NCBI GenBank assembly: GCA_021783175.1
Contig: JAJXUF010000007.1
Span: forward strand, 1-64,000
DNA length: 64,000 nucleotides
From: Pseudomonadota bacterium
Lineage (GTDB): Bacteria > Pseudomonadota > Gammaproteobacteria > Acidiferrobacterales > UBA6901
Direction of reading: 5' to 3'
The notes beneath the pieces are model-generated. The model worked only from the letters and a program-made list of their open reading frames with translations. It ran no database searches and had not been told where the DNA came from. Numbering within the stretch: position 1 is the first letter of the stretch; each line of letters opens with the position of its first letter. Below, piece after piece: positions 35,218 through 44,866 of the stretch. Both the position numbers and the translations under genes were made by a program.

Positions 35218-35529
35218 ATGAGTGGCGGTTGCAGTGAGCTGGAACCTTTTGCTCTGCAAGTCGTGGATGACAGCATGGCGCCAGAATTTTGGGATGGTTG
35301 CGTGATTATCATTGATCCGGGTGCCCAGGCGCAGCACGGGTCATACGTGGTGGTCGAGTACAACGGCGAGCACATGTTCCGTCAGCTGCATCTCGATGGC
35401 AGCCGACGCTACCTTAGGCCGTTGAATGAACTTTACCCCCCTCTCGAGCTGGTTGGGCAATATACCGTTCGCGGCGTGGTGGTGCAGCGCGCTGGCCGGC
35501 GGCGTTCACAGCATAAGCATTACGCGTGA
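35218..35529 (+). CDS. stand-alone S24/LexA-like peptidase-fold protein
   Basis: This 103-aa protein (ATG at 35218, GGAGG upstream) contains only the S24 fold; there is no DNA-binding domain. The Ser motif is kept as DDSM (S19), with WDGCVIIIDP after it. The position aligned with the catalytic Lys of LexA/UmuD (TVKRL) is Arg55 in MFRQL, so self-cleavage is doubtful. The C-terminus ends QRAGRRRSQHKHYA. Role unknown. Confidence 0.75.
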   Translation: MSGGCSELEPFALQVVDDSMAPEFWDGCVIIIDPGAQAQHGSYVVVEYNGEHMFRQLHLDGSRRYLRPLNELYPPLELVGQYTVRGVVVQRAGRRRSQHKHYA

Positions 35530-35604
35530 GAAGTGGTTGCGCCGGTGCGCGCGTGGGTCGACGCTGCACGACCCGCGCGCCGCGTCGACAGGCCACCTGA
35601 AAAC

Positions 35605-35910
35605 ATGCAAAAATTCTACAAAGCGGCCAACCTGCAGGAGGCGTATCTCATACGCGGAATGCTTTCGGCCGCCGGTATTGAGGTGCGCATATTCAACGAG
35701 CATCTCGTCGGTGGACTTGGCGATCTGCCATTTCCGGAGGTTTATCCCGAACTCTGGCTGGAAAACGAGACGGACGTCACGCGGGCACGGCGGATCATGG
35801 CGGATTATGAGGGACGCAGTGCGCCGCGCCGGGCAGTATATTGTCGGTCCTGTGGCGAAGAGAATCCGGGCGGATTCGAGATTTGTTGGCACTGTGGAAA
35901 GGCGCTGTAG
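35605..35910 (+). CDS. DUF2007 protein with C-terminal zinc ribbon
   Basis: This 101-aa protein begins with a DUF2007 (PII-like, 'signal-transducing') domain: KFYKAANLQEAYLIRGMLSA and a GIEVRIFNEHL motif. The C-terminus forms a zinc ribbon with C80, C83, C94 and C97. The function is unknown. It follows the S24-like gene by 75 bp on the same strand. Confidence 0.82.
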   Translation: MQKFYKAANLQEAYLIRGMLSAAGIEVRIFNEHLVGGLGDLPFPEVYPELWLENETDVTRARRIMADYEGRSAPRRAVYCRSCGEENPGGFEICWHCGKAL

Positions 35911-35976
35911 TGCATTGGCGCTGGCGGCTTATAACAACTTACAACAATTGGTCATCTAAAACAGGAGGACGGTGAT

Positions 35977-36183
35977 ATGGCGGAACATATCTACAAGGTT
36001 GTCGAACTTGTGGGCTCCTCATCACGCAGCTCGGATGACGCCATTCGTAATGCCATTGCGCGCGCGTCGCAGACCCTCAAACACCTCGATTGGTTCGAGG
36101 TGGTAGAGACGCGTGGGCATCTGCAGGATGGCAAAATTGCCCATTTTCAGGTGAAGATCAAAGTTGGGTTTCGGCTGGAGTAA
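35977..36183 (+). CDS. dodecin (flavin-storage protein)
   Basis: This 68-aa protein matches dodecin, which forms hollow dodecamers that bind and protect flavins. The flavin-stacking Trp is W39 in HLDWFEV, and the C-terminal HFQVKIKVGFRL strand is typical. An AGGAGG box sits just before the ATG. Confidence 0.95.
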   Translation: MAEHIYKVVELVGSSSRSSDDAIRNAIARASQTLKHLDWFEVVETRGHLQDGKIAHFQVKIKVGFRLE

Positions 36184-36375
36184 ACTGGCCCCGCTGGACT
36201 CGCACTGCGCTGAGCATGTTCGCGCAACCGACTATTTCCGGTTTGACATTCACGGAGTCGATGGCGCGCGGCTTGCGCTTGCAGCGTTGAGTTCGGCATT
36301 GCGCGCGATATCAGCAGTTAACCCGAGATGCCGGGCGCAGGTTGGGCACTGCTTCTAAAAAAGGACCAGTCGGTC

Positions 36376-37011
36376 ATGATGGAGATGTTGTTCAACACTT
36401 TCGTCGTGCTGTTCGTCGTCATAGATCCTGTCGGACTCGCCCCGATGTTCGCCGCGCTGACCCATGGCGGCTCCGAGAATTATAAGCGTCAGATGGCCGT
36501 CAAAGGCACGATTCTGGCCGGCGTGGTACTCATAGTCTTCGTGTTTGTCGGCGGTCCATTGCTGCGGGCACTCGGCATCGGGTTGCCGGCGTTTCAGATC
36601 GCCGGCGGAGCGTTGCTTTTTCTGCTGGCTATCGACATGGTGTTTGCGCGCCAGTCCGGTTTGCGTTCGACTACTTCGCGTGAACAGGCCGAGGCGGAGA
36701 ACAGGAAGGACATCTCGGTGTTTCCCTTGGCGATACCGCTTATTGCCGGGCCTGGGGCGATTACCACGGTGCTGCTAATGGCCAGCGCCACCGGCCACAC
36801 TGCACTCCAAGACGCGGCGAGACTCGCGGTGCTGTTTGTAGTGTTGCTCGTTACCCTGGGGTCTCTGCTGCTGGCTGCGCGTCTCATGAAGCTCATGGGC
36901 GAGACGGGGGCGAACATGTTTACGCGCACGTTCGGCATCATTCTTGCGGCTCTTGCAGTGCAGTTCATGCTCGACGGAATCATGAGCGGCTTCACGCCGC
37001 GATTGCCATGA
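36376..37011 (+). CDS. MarC family (UPF0056) membrane protein
   Basis: This 211-aa inner-membrane protein has six hydrophobic helices and the family motifs FVVIDPVGLAPMF (about 12-24) and PLLRALGI. The PLAIPLIAGPGAITT motif is at about 118-132. MarC proteins have no proven transport activity despite older claims about antibiotic resistance. The ATG at 36376 is preferred; upstream codons are non-homologous. Confidence 0.92.
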   Translation: MMEMLFNTFVVLFVVIDPVGLAPMFAALTHGGSENYKRQMAVKGTILAGVVLIVFVFVGGPLLRALGIGLPAFQIAGGALLFLLAIDMVFARQSGLRSTTSREQAEAENRKDISVFPLAIPLIAGPGAITTVLLMASATGHTALQDAARLAVLFVVLLVTLGSLLLAARLMKLMGETGANMFTRTFGIILAALAVQFMLDGIMSGFTPRLP

Positions 37012-37475
37012 CTGGCTTCGCTGCAGGCGAACTGCGGCCGGCGACCGTGTTTCCGGGCGCAGGAGTCATCTGATGCGCTCACATCGGTTTCGACCGCGCA
37101 CTGCGTTGCGGGCTCAAGTATCCGGCGGGCTTTGGTTTCACGCATCCTGGGGTTATCGGCGGGACCGCCAGATCCAATCGCAATCCGGCTGCCGAGCTCG
37201 CGCCGCGGCAGGGGCGCGACCGGAGCCAGCGGCAGATGCCGGGGTGATGCCGACATTCGCCCGGCCGCCGGGTCTTTAAGGCCGCACAGGTGATGTGAAT
37301 TGATTCTGCGGCCGGAAATGCCAGTGCGCCGGCGCGGTGACTCGCAGAATCCCGCCAAACCGAGTTCCTTTTGGGGGTCTGTCCGGGCCGCAGCCGCTGT
37401 GATTGAGATGGTGCTGATTTCCAGCGCTGTCCGGCGCGGGTACAATTTCCCTAATTACCAGCAGCGGAGCATTGA
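37012..37475. other. intergenic region upstream of hslV, no gene recognised
   Basis: This 464-bp GC-rich stretch shows only Arg-rich shadow frames. A TACAAT at 37441-37446, 30 bp before hslV, may be a -10 box. Unlike the Hsp20 gene nearby, I find no good sigma-32 -35/-10 pair here. No tRNA or repeat is visible. Confidence 0.4.
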
Positions 37476-38015
37476 ATGGAGCAATATCGCGGAACTACCG
37501 TTCTGTCGGTACGCCGTGGCACCCACGTCGTCATTGGTGGCGACGGACAGGTGTCAATGGGCAATACCATAATGAAAGGTAATGCACGCAAAGTACGTCG
37601 TTTGTACAGGGACCAGATCATCGCCGGATTCGCCGGAGGAACCGCCGATGCCTTTACTTTGTTTGAGCGATTCGAGGCCAAGCTGGAAAAACACCAGGGC
37701 AATCTGACTCGCTCGGCGGTAGAGCTTGCGAAGGATTGGCGCACAGATCGTATGCTGCGCCGGCTTGAGGCACTGCTTGCCGTGGCTGATCGGACGGCAT
37801 CATTGATTATCACCGGTAATGGCGACGTAATCGAACCGGAGGGTGGATTGATGGCCATCGGCTCGGGTGGTGCCTACGCTCAGGCCGCAGCCCGCGCACT
37901 TCTCGAGAATTCCGAACTCAGCGCGCGCATGATTGTGGAGAAAGCCCTGAACATCGCGGCCGACATTTGTATCTACACAAATCACAACTTGGTTTTTGAA
38001 GAGCTGGAAATCTAA
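37476..38015 (+). CDS. hslV: ATP-dependent protease subunit HslV
   Basis: HslV is the threonine-protease core of the HslUV (ClpYQ) complex. The 179-aa protein has the catalytic Thr7 in [10 protein letters not shown], so six residues (MEQYRG) must be removed to expose it. In E. coli only Met is removed. The [10 protein letters not shown] and [11 protein letters not shown] motifs are intact. hslU follows 5 bp downstream. Confidence 0.96.
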   Translation: MEQYRGTTVLSVRRGTHVVIGGDGQVSMGNTIMKGNARKVRRLYRDQIIAGFAGGTADAFTLFERFEAKLEKHQGNLTRSAVELAKDWRTDRMLRRLEALLAVADRTASLIITGNGDVIEPEGGLMAIGSGGAYAQAAARALLENSELSARMIVEKALNIAADICIYTNHNLVFEELEI

Positions 38016-38020
38016 CTGCT

Positions 38021-39364
38021 ATGTCCGAGATGACTCCGCGCGAAATCGTTCAAGAGCTCGACAAGCATATTGTCGGCCAAGCACCCGCCAAGCGTGCCGT
38101 TGCAATAGCCCTGCGCAATCGCTGGCGCCGGGCGCAGGTGGCAGACCGCGATATGCGCAATGAGATCACGCCCAAGAACATCTTGATGATCGGGCCAACC
38201 GGGGTGGGCAAAACCGAAATTGCACGGCGCCTGGCAAAGCTGGCGCATGCGCCGTTTGTAAAGGTCGAGGCCACCAAATTCACGGAAGTTGGCTACGTTG
38301 GGCGGGATGTTGATTCCATTATCCGTGACCTGGTGGATGTCGCTGTCAAGATGATGCGGATGGAGGAAATGGATAAGGTGCGCAATCGGGCTCAGGACGC
38401 CGCCGAGGAGCGTGTGCTCGACATTCTTTTACCGCCCGCACGAGAAGTCGGATTCGCCGCAGCAAGCAGCCCGCACGCCGCAACCGACGGGGCGGCGCGT
38501 CAAGCATTTCGCAAGAAGTTGCGCGAGGGTGACCTTGACGAACAGGAGATCGAAGTTGAACTCAGCGCACCCGCCATGGGTGTGGAAATCCTTGCGCCGC
38601 CTGGCATGGAAGAACTGACCAGTCAGCTGCAGGGAATGTTTCAGGGGATGGGCGGACGGCGCGCGCGCTCACGCAAGGTGCGTATCAAGGAGGCGCTGAA
38701 GCTTCTGACAGAAGAAGAAGCGGCGCGTATGGTCAATGATGAGGATTTAAAGGCGCGCGCCATGGAGCGTGCCGAACAGCACGGTATTGTTTTTCTAGAT
38801 GAAATCGACAAGATCGTGGCTCGCTCGGAAGGCCACGGGCCGGATGTGTCGCGCGAAGGCGTGCAGCGGGACCTGCTTCCGCTGGTAGAGGGTTCAACAA
38901 TTACAACCAAGCATGGCATGGTTAGGACCGATCATATTCTGTTCATTGCCTCCGGCGCTTTCCACTTGGCGAGGCCTTCGGATTTGATCCCGGAATTGCA
39001 GGGGCGATTGCCCATCCGGGTTGAATTGGACGCCCTTACTGTCGACGACTTCGTGCGTATTCTGACTGACACCGATGCCTCGCTCACTGAACAGTATTCA
39101 GCTCTCATGGCCACAGAGGGAGTTCAGCTCGTTTTCTCCGACGATGGTGTTCGGCGCATTGCTGAGGTGGCTTGGCAAGTGAATGAGAAGACCGAAAATA
39201 TCGGCGCGCGGCGCTTGCATACCGTAATGGAACGTTTGCTCGAGACAATTTCCTTTGAGGCTGCCGATCGCAGCGGCCAGACGCTGACGGTTGATGCGGC
39301 TTATGTTGCTGAGCATCTCGCCGATCTTGCCGGTGATGAAGACCTGGCCCGCTATATTCTCTGA
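38021..39364 (+). CDS. hslU: ATP-dependent protease ATPase subunit HslU
   Basis: HslU is the AAA+ unfoldase that feeds HslV. The 447-aa protein shows [16 protein letters not shown] at the start, Walker [13 protein letters not shown] (about 58-69), pore motif GYVGRD, an intermediate (I) domain at about 110-240, Walker [10 protein letters not shown] (about 257-265) and the C-terminal DLARYIL that docks into HslV. All are intact. Confidence 0.97.
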   Translation: MSEMTPREIVQELDKHIVGQAPAKRAVAIALRNRWRRAQVADRDMRNEITPKNILMIGPTGVGKTEIARRLAKLAHAPFVKVEATKFTEVGYVGRDVDSIIRDLVDVAVKMMRMEEMDKVRNRAQDAAEERVLDILLPPAREVGFAAASSPHAATDGAARQAFRKKLREGDLDEQEIEVELSAPAMGVEILAPPGMEELTSQLQGMFQGMGGRRARSRKVRIKEALKLLTEEEAARMVNDEDLKARAMERAEQHGIVFLDEIDKIVARSEGHGPDVSREGVQRDLLPLVEGSTITTKHGMVRTDHILFIASGAFHLARPSDLIPELQGRLPIRVELDALTVDDFVRILTDTDASLTEQYSALMATEGVQLVFSDDGVRRIAEVAWQVNEKTENIGARRLHTVMERLLETISFEAADRSGQTLTVDAAYVAEHLADLAGDEDLARYIL

Positions 39365-39438
39365 AGCGTCGCCGGGGTGAAATGTAACATATTGATTATA
39401 TAACGTTATTTTCTTTTTCCGCGATCGCTCCTTCGGAA

Positions 39439-39466
39439 CTTGAAATGCCTTTGTGCACCCCCATTC
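39439..39466 (+). promoter_or_regulatory. sigma-32 (heat-shock) promoter of the Hsp20 gene
   Basis: CTTGAAA (39439-39445), a 13-bp spacer and CCCCATTC (39459-39466) match the RpoH consensus CTTGAAA-N13-CCCCAT closely. It lies 62 bp upstream of the Hsp20 ATG, with an AGGAGG box in between. Confidence 0.85.
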
Positions 39467-39527
39467 AAGAGCTACCCTGGCAATACAGCCAGTGACGAAT
39501 TCGGAATCTTATGAGGAGGTGTAAACC

Positions 39528-39983
39528 ATGAATACTGTAATCCGTGCTCCCGGTCGCAATCTGTTCGCGCGCCGCTGGGGCGACGACTTTGATAATCTGT
39601 TCGAAGGCTTTTTCCGTCCCGCGCGCTGGGCTGAAGAACCAGTCAGTGAAGGGCTAGTTCCGCGTCTCGACGTGGTTGAAAACGAAAATGAATTTATTGT
39701 TCATGCGGAGATGCCCGGGATTAAGAAGGACGACATTCATATCACTCTCGAGGACGGCGTCCTGAGTATCGATGCGGAATCGAAGAGCGAGGTCGAAGAA
39801 AAGGAGGGCAGTCGCATAGTTCGTCAGGAGCGCCGCTACGGGCATTATGTCCGCAGCATGAGGTTGGGCAAGGACGTTGACGAGAAACGTGTCAAAGCCA
39901 ACTACAGGGACGGCGTACTGGAGCTGACTCTGCCCAAGGCGGAAGAGGTCAAACCCAAAAAGATTAACGTGGACATCAGCTGA
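39528..39983 (+). CDS. Hsp20/alpha-crystallin small heat-shock protein
   Basis: This 151-aa holdase chaperone binds unfolding proteins under stress. The alpha-crystallin domain (about 44-140) has PRLDVVENENEFIVHAEMPG, GVLSIDAE and the C-terminal motif NYRDGVLELTLPK, followed by a PKKINVDIS tail. It has an AGGAGG box, its own sigma-32 promoter upstream and a terminator just after, so it is a single-gene heat-shock unit. Confidence 0.96.
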   Translation: MNTVIRAPGRNLFARRWGDDFDNLFEGFFRPARWAEEPVSEGLVPRLDVVENENEFIVHAEMPGIKKDDIHITLEDGVLSIDAESKSEVEEKEGSRIVRQERRYGHYVRSMRLGKDVDEKRVKANYRDGVLELTLPKAEEVKPKKINVDIS

Positions 39984-40005
39984 TGTAGGGTAAGTTCGGT
40001 GCGAA

Positions 40006-40037
40006 AACAAGGGCTGCGTAAGCGGCCCTTGTTTTTT
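40006..40037 (+). terminator. rho-independent terminator of the Hsp20 gene
   Basis: A 9-bp perfect stem AACAAGGGC/GCCCTTGTT with a 10-nt loop is followed by a T run (40032-40037), 23 bp after the Hsp20 stop. Confidence 0.85.
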
Positions 40038-40133
40038 GAACATGATCAGCGCATGCGGCAATTGCACCATTGGACAACGCGCTAGACTAAGGGCACGATA
40101 GACCGGCTGTCCAACACGGAAGAAACCGGCCTC

Positions 40134-40988
40134 ATGCCGTCAATCCATCGCCTAGCAATCATGGCGGTGCTCATGGTATTTCTGACACCGTCCATTTCCC
40201 GGGCCGGAGGCATGGATCTTGTGCCCCCGCAGCGCCAGCCGGCGACATCCTGTTTCGCGTGTGGTCGCCAGCAATCAGTGTTGGCATCAACCGATGATCA
40301 AGCTGCGGGATCCACGCCGCCCACCACCGATTCCCGGCCCGGCGCCTTTCGGCGCGTGCTGAAGACGCGCTCGCCCGGCATTGCCTATCTTGATACCACT
40401 CTGATTGGAGCCGTCTATGGTCTGGTCGACTGGGCTGGGCTGCATCATCTGGATCACACGGTCAACCAGGACACTTCCGGCATTTGGAGCATTGCCCGTC
40501 CCTCGCGGTTTCCGCCCGCACTTATCGCGGGTACAGCGCTGGCCGCGATATGGGAAGGAGGGCAGAATCGCCTCGGCCGGACATTGTGGCAGAGCCTCGA
40601 TTCCGCTGCGCTGGCGGGGTTGTCCACCTATACCCTCAAGTACACGTTTGGCCGTGAACGACCGGCGCAAACCACCAATCCTGACCGCTGGTTTCAAGGT
40701 TCCCATGCGCAAAGTTTTCCGAGCGGTGACGTGTCAGCCGTCACGGCGCTGGTGACGCCGATGATCATTGAATATCGGCACACGGATCCCGCAGTTTATC
40801 TGCTTGCGCTTGTGCCGGCTTTCGACATGGTTGCTCGCGTCAAGGCTCATGGGCACTGGCAGACAGATGTCGTCGGTGGATGTCTAGTCGGTGCCCTCAG
40901 CGGATATTATGCCCACCGCTTCGATAAACCACTGATTCTGAGCATCATGCCGCACGGTTTTGAAGTCGGTTTGCGCAAACGGTTCTAG
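40134..40988 (+). CDS. exported PAP2-family phosphatase-like protein
   Basis: This 284-aa protein has a signal peptide (about 1-24) and a C-terminal PAP2 domain. The three phosphatase motifs are KYTFGRERP, SFPSGDVSA and ARVKAHGHWQTD. The second has Asp where most members have His (PSGH). A subfamily of outer-membrane-associated PAP2 proteins carries an acidic residue here, so activity may differ. Likely substrates are lipid phosphates or undecaprenyl pyrophosphate. It is a single gene after the Hsp20 terminator. Confidence 0.82.
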   Translation: MPSIHRLAIMAVLMVFLTPSISRAGGMDLVPPQRQPATSCFACGRQQSVLASTDDQAAGSTPPTTDSRPGAFRRVLKTRSPGIAYLDTTLIGAVYGLVDWAGLHHLDHTVNQDTSGIWSIARPSRFPPALIAGTALAAIWEGGQNRLGRTLWQSLDSAALAGLSTYTLKYTFGRERPAQTTNPDRWFQGSHAQSFPSGDVSAVTALVTPMIIEYRHTDPAVYLLALVPAFDMVARVKAHGHWQTDVVGGCLVGALSGYYAHRFDKPLILSIMPHGFEVGLRKRF

Positions 40989-41113
40989 CCTTTGCTGCCT
41001 GGCGCTGTCTTGCGTACCACGTAAGGTCGGAGTAAGCGGCCGAATGGCTCGCAGCGCACGGTCCTGTGTGCAGCTGACTTTCGTGCGCGAATGCGGTAAT
41101 TTGCGCCCACTGA

Positions 41114-42091
<978 letters not shown>

Positions 42092-42102
42092 CGGAGGTGT
42101 CC

Positions 42103-42378
42103 GTGGGTAAAGAATCGTTGCTGCGTTTTTTTGCGGATACTCCAAGCCTGACGGAGATCTGTACCCAGAACGGCTGGCCCGACCCGCAGACCCTGCGCGT
42201 CGTGGTCCTGGAGCAGGGAGCCAGCGAATTGCTGTGTGAAGTAGCCTTTGAAGAAGTCATCATGGAAGGGTCCGGTTGTTGTGCCGACCGCGTAGGCTGC
42301 TGGGGGCAGTATCGAGTTCAGCTCGATGCCAGCGGGTCTATCGTCAGGGCCGATGCGGTGGTTGGCCCGCGTAGCTGA
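42103..42378 (+). CDS. small conserved hypothetical protein downstream of argB
   Basis: This 91-aa protein starts at the GTG at 42103, with GGAGG 5 bp upstream; another in-frame GTG at 42097 overlaps that box. It is a mixed alpha/beta cytoplasmic protein with a CC...C cluster (GCCADRVGCWGQ) in the second half. No domain is recognised. It follows argB by 11 bp and is probably co-transcribed. Confidence 0.65.
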   Translation: MGKESLLRFFADTPSLTEICTQNGWPDPQTLRVVVLEQGASELLCEVAFEEVIMEGSGCCADRVGCWGQYRVQLDASGSIVRADAVVGPRS

Positions 42379-42466
42379 TTCGCACGCCGCATGAGGCCGG
42401 CTGACCGGTATTGACCGCCGGGTGTCGTTGGTTACCGCCTGACACGAGAGCGAAGGAGAGCTGCAT

Positions 42467-43069
42467 ATGGCGAGAGCGCGAAATGGTGAACGGCGCCAGG
42501 AGATCCTGCAAACGCTGGCGCGCATGCTGGAGGAACAGCAGGGCGAGCATATTACGACGGCGGCACTTGCGCGTAGCGTCGGTGTTTCCGAAGCTGCACT
42601 TTACCGGCACTTTCCCAGCAAGGCCAGGATGTTCGAGGCGCTCATCGAGTTCATCGAGGAGTCACTGTTCACGCGAGTTAACAAGATTCTTATCGAAGAA
42701 ACGGATGTTGAACCGCGTGTCCAACAAATCATGCTCCTCGTTCTTGGTTTTGCCGGCAAGAATCCGGGTCTCGCACGCCTGATGCAGGGCGACGTGCTGG
42801 TTGGGGAAACCGCGCGTCTGCGCCAGCGCGTGTGCCAGCTTTATGATCGGCTGGAAACGCAACTGCGGCAGGTGCTGCGCGAGGATGTGTCAGCGGTGAA
42901 GGGGGCTGCGCCGGCGGATACCGCACGCCTGTTGTTGGCGGTGATGGAGGGAAGCATCGCGCAATTCGTGCGCAGCGGCTTCCGCCAGTCGCCAGTCGAA
43001 GCGTGGGAGCGGTACTGGCATCTCTTGTGCCATGGCGGGTTTACAGCCAGCCCTGCTCATTGCGGATGA
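42467..43069 (+). CDS. slmA: nucleoid occlusion factor SlmA (TetR family)
   Basis: SlmA binds chromosomal sites and blocks FtsZ assembly over the nucleoid. The 200-aa protein has an N-terminal TetR HTH (ITTAALARSVGVSEAALYRHFPSK, split about 29-52) and the SlmA-type C-terminal domain with ENPGLARLMQ-like (KNPGLARLMQGD) and FVRSGFRQSP motifs. It lies close to argB as in many relatives. Confidence 0.93.
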   Translation: MARARNGERRQEILQTLARMLEEQQGEHITTAALARSVGVSEAALYRHFPSKARMFEALIEFIEESLFTRVNKILIEETDVEPRVQQIMLLVLGFAGKNPGLARLMQGDVLVGETARLRQRVCQLYDRLETQLRQVLREDVSAVKGAAPADTARLLLAVMEGSIAQFVRSGFRQSPVEAWERYWHLLCHGGFTASPAHCG

Positions 43070-43114
43070 ATCAACTGGCGCTTCGCATCATCGGTTTAAA
43101 TACGAATCTGGTTA

Positions 43115-44098
43115 TCAGCTGCCAAAGCGCGCACGCAGCAGCCAGATCATTATCGCGCACACAACAAGAAATGAAGCGAAATACAACAGAAATCGCCGTT
43201 GGTATGTCTTTGTCACGGCGCCACGAGATTTAGTCGAAAGCAGGTACGGCCGATTCAAGTCGTTGGTGCAGCGCATGAGATTGATAGGCTCGTCCGGTTG
43301 CGACTCTTGCTCGCGGCGCTGCTTTAGCACCTCACGGCGCGCGGCCTGGCGCGCAAGCATCCATTCCTGCTGATCGATTTCGCCGTCTTGGTTAAGGTCG
43401 AAACGGCGCTTCAGTTCTGTCTGGTCTTTCTTCCATTCAACAAGGAGGTCGCCAACCTCTTCCTCGAGGTCAGGGGAGTTGTCCAGATTACCCGTGTTTC
43501 GAAGCATCCCAAGGGCGAAGAGGGGCGCGTTGAGCTCAATGATTTCTTCGGTAAATCGGCGCTTATTGCCGACGAAAGCCATGGTTGCAAACTCGAATAA
43601 AAACAGCGCCAGCGCATTTGTCGATCCGGACCGCTTGCCGTCGGAGTACCACACTTTCTTGCCCGCGGCAGTGACCTCGGCGCCATCCGGGTCGATCGCA
43701 ACCCTGCCGGTATCGTCTTCCAGCCAAAATGTGTCCGAGCTGGTAGTGTTTTCGACAACAACCCAGCCTGATGAAAGTGAGCTGTTGCCGAAGCGATTGA
43801 TCCATTCTTCCACGCGGTAGCGGTACCACAAGCACCGTTGCCCGGACGCCGGAGATATAATGGGTGGCCCGTCCATGAGACGCCCATGGCCGGCGAGTTC
43901 CACATAACCTTGTGGCGCGGATCGGATCTTGGAAGTGGCAATCTCCTCAATCATGTGTTTGCAGCGCAGGTTGTGAAGCGAGAGCCACAGCAGCAGTGCA
44001 GCGGCGGGAAACTCCGCTAACGTAATTGCCCAAAATACGCCGGGACTGGTCCGGCTTAGCGCTACGCCGATTTCGACAAGGTCAGCGCCCAGCGCCAT
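43115..44098 (-). CDS. GIDE-domain membrane protein with an EF-hand
   Basis: This 327-aa protein has one membrane helix at about 20-42 and one at about 303-321. The domain between resembles the GIDE (E3 ubiquitin ligase-type) domain seen in bacterial LemA partners (RLMDGPPIISPASGQRCLWYRY, split at about 73-94). A canonical calcium-binding EF-hand loop follows at D234-E245 (D-x-N-x-D-G-x-I-D-x-x-E). The RING finger of eukaryotic members is missing. It follows lemA by 2 bp, so the two very likely work together. Confidence 0.8.
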   Translation of the reverse strand: MALGADLVEIGVALSRTSPGVFWAITLAEFPAAALLLWLSLHNLRCKHMIEEIATSKIRSAPQGYVELAGHGRLMDGPPIISPASGQRCLWYRYRVEEWINRFGNSSLSSGWVVVENTTSSDTFWLEDDTGRVAIDPDGAEVTAAGKKVWYSDGKRSGSTNALALFLFEFATMAFVGNKRRFTEEIIELNAPLFALGMLRNTGNLDNSPDLEEEVGDLLVEWKKDQTELKRRFDLNQDGEIDQQEWMLARQAARREVLKQRREQESQPDEPINLMRCTNDLNRPYLLSTKSRGAVTKTYQRRFLLYFASFLVVCAIMIWLLRARFGS

Positions 44099-44100
44099 GA

Positions 44101-44676
44101 TCAGTTGCTAAATAGTGACTTAATGTTGACGTCCGAAGTCTGGCTGGCATCGAAATGCAGCAACTGGCGCGACCCAAAGTTGAAAAGACGTGCCACAATG
44201 CCGTCGGGAAACTGCTCGACGCGAATGTTGTTTACATTGACGGTATCATTGTAGAACTCGCGCCGATCCGCGATCTGCGCCTCAAGCTGCGATATGCGCG
44301 CCTGCAAATGCTGGAAATTCTCGTTGGCGCGCAGTTCCGGATAATTTTCAGCTACCGCAAACAAGCTGCCGAGTCCGGTACGCAGCTGGGATTCGGCCTG
44401 CCCGAGGGCCGCCATGTTTCCGGATTCGCGCGCGCTGTGTACCGCGGCACGCGCCTGGGTCACCTTTTCCAGCACATCTTTTTCGTAACCCATGTACTGG
44501 CGACAGGTCTCAACGAGTTTAGGTAGTTCGTCATGTCGCTGTTTGAGCAAGATGTCGATGTTCGACCATGCCTGCGAAACGTTGTTCTTGAGAGTCACAA
44601 GGTTGTTGTAGATCATGACGAAATAGAAAAAGAAACCGATAACCACGGCCCAGAATATGATGCTTCCAACTCCCAT
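44101..44676 (-). CDS. lemA: LemA family protein
   Basis: This 191-aa protein has an N-terminal membrane helix (about 4-24) and a long antiparallel helical domain of the LemA fold, with YNNLVTLKNNVSQAWSNIDI and a LPKLVETC motif. The C-terminal half has FYNDTVNVNN. LemA is widespread and of uncertain function; it was first linked to presentation of Listeria peptides and to membrane-stress genes. It is the first gene of the lemA-GIDE pair. Confidence 0.93.
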   Translation of the reverse strand: MGVGSIIFWAVVIGFFFYFVMIYNNLVTLKNNVSQAWSNIDILLKQRHDELPKLVETCRQYMGYEKDVLEKVTQARAAVHSARESGNMAALGQAESQLRTGLGSLFAVAENYPELRANENFQHLQARISQLEAQIADRREFYNDTVNVNNIRVEQFPDGIVARLFNFGSRQLLHFDASQTSDVNIKSLFSN

Positions 44677-44866
44677 GGATTCCCCCCATTTTTACTCTCA
44701 GATTTACGTTTTTAGCGTACAGGCTGAATAAATTGATACCACGAAGTTTGAATCGTCCTGCTATTTTGCAGTATAGCGGTCGGTTTGTGGTTTTCCACCG
44801 CGGTTGGGGCGCCAGACTGCTCGCTTGCTTGCCTGCTGTTGCAAACGTCTTTGCTGTAATTTTGTC

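Noticed and set aside
36594..37445. 283-codon minus-strand ORF opposite marC
   Set aside because: It overlaps a well-supported membrane-protein gene, and its sequence is low-complexity with Ser/Arg/Ala runs.
37441..37475. Sigma-32 promoter for hslV
   Set aside because: hslVU is a heat-shock operon in E. coli, but no CTTGAAA/CCCCAT pair at the right spacing is visible; only a TACAAT was found.
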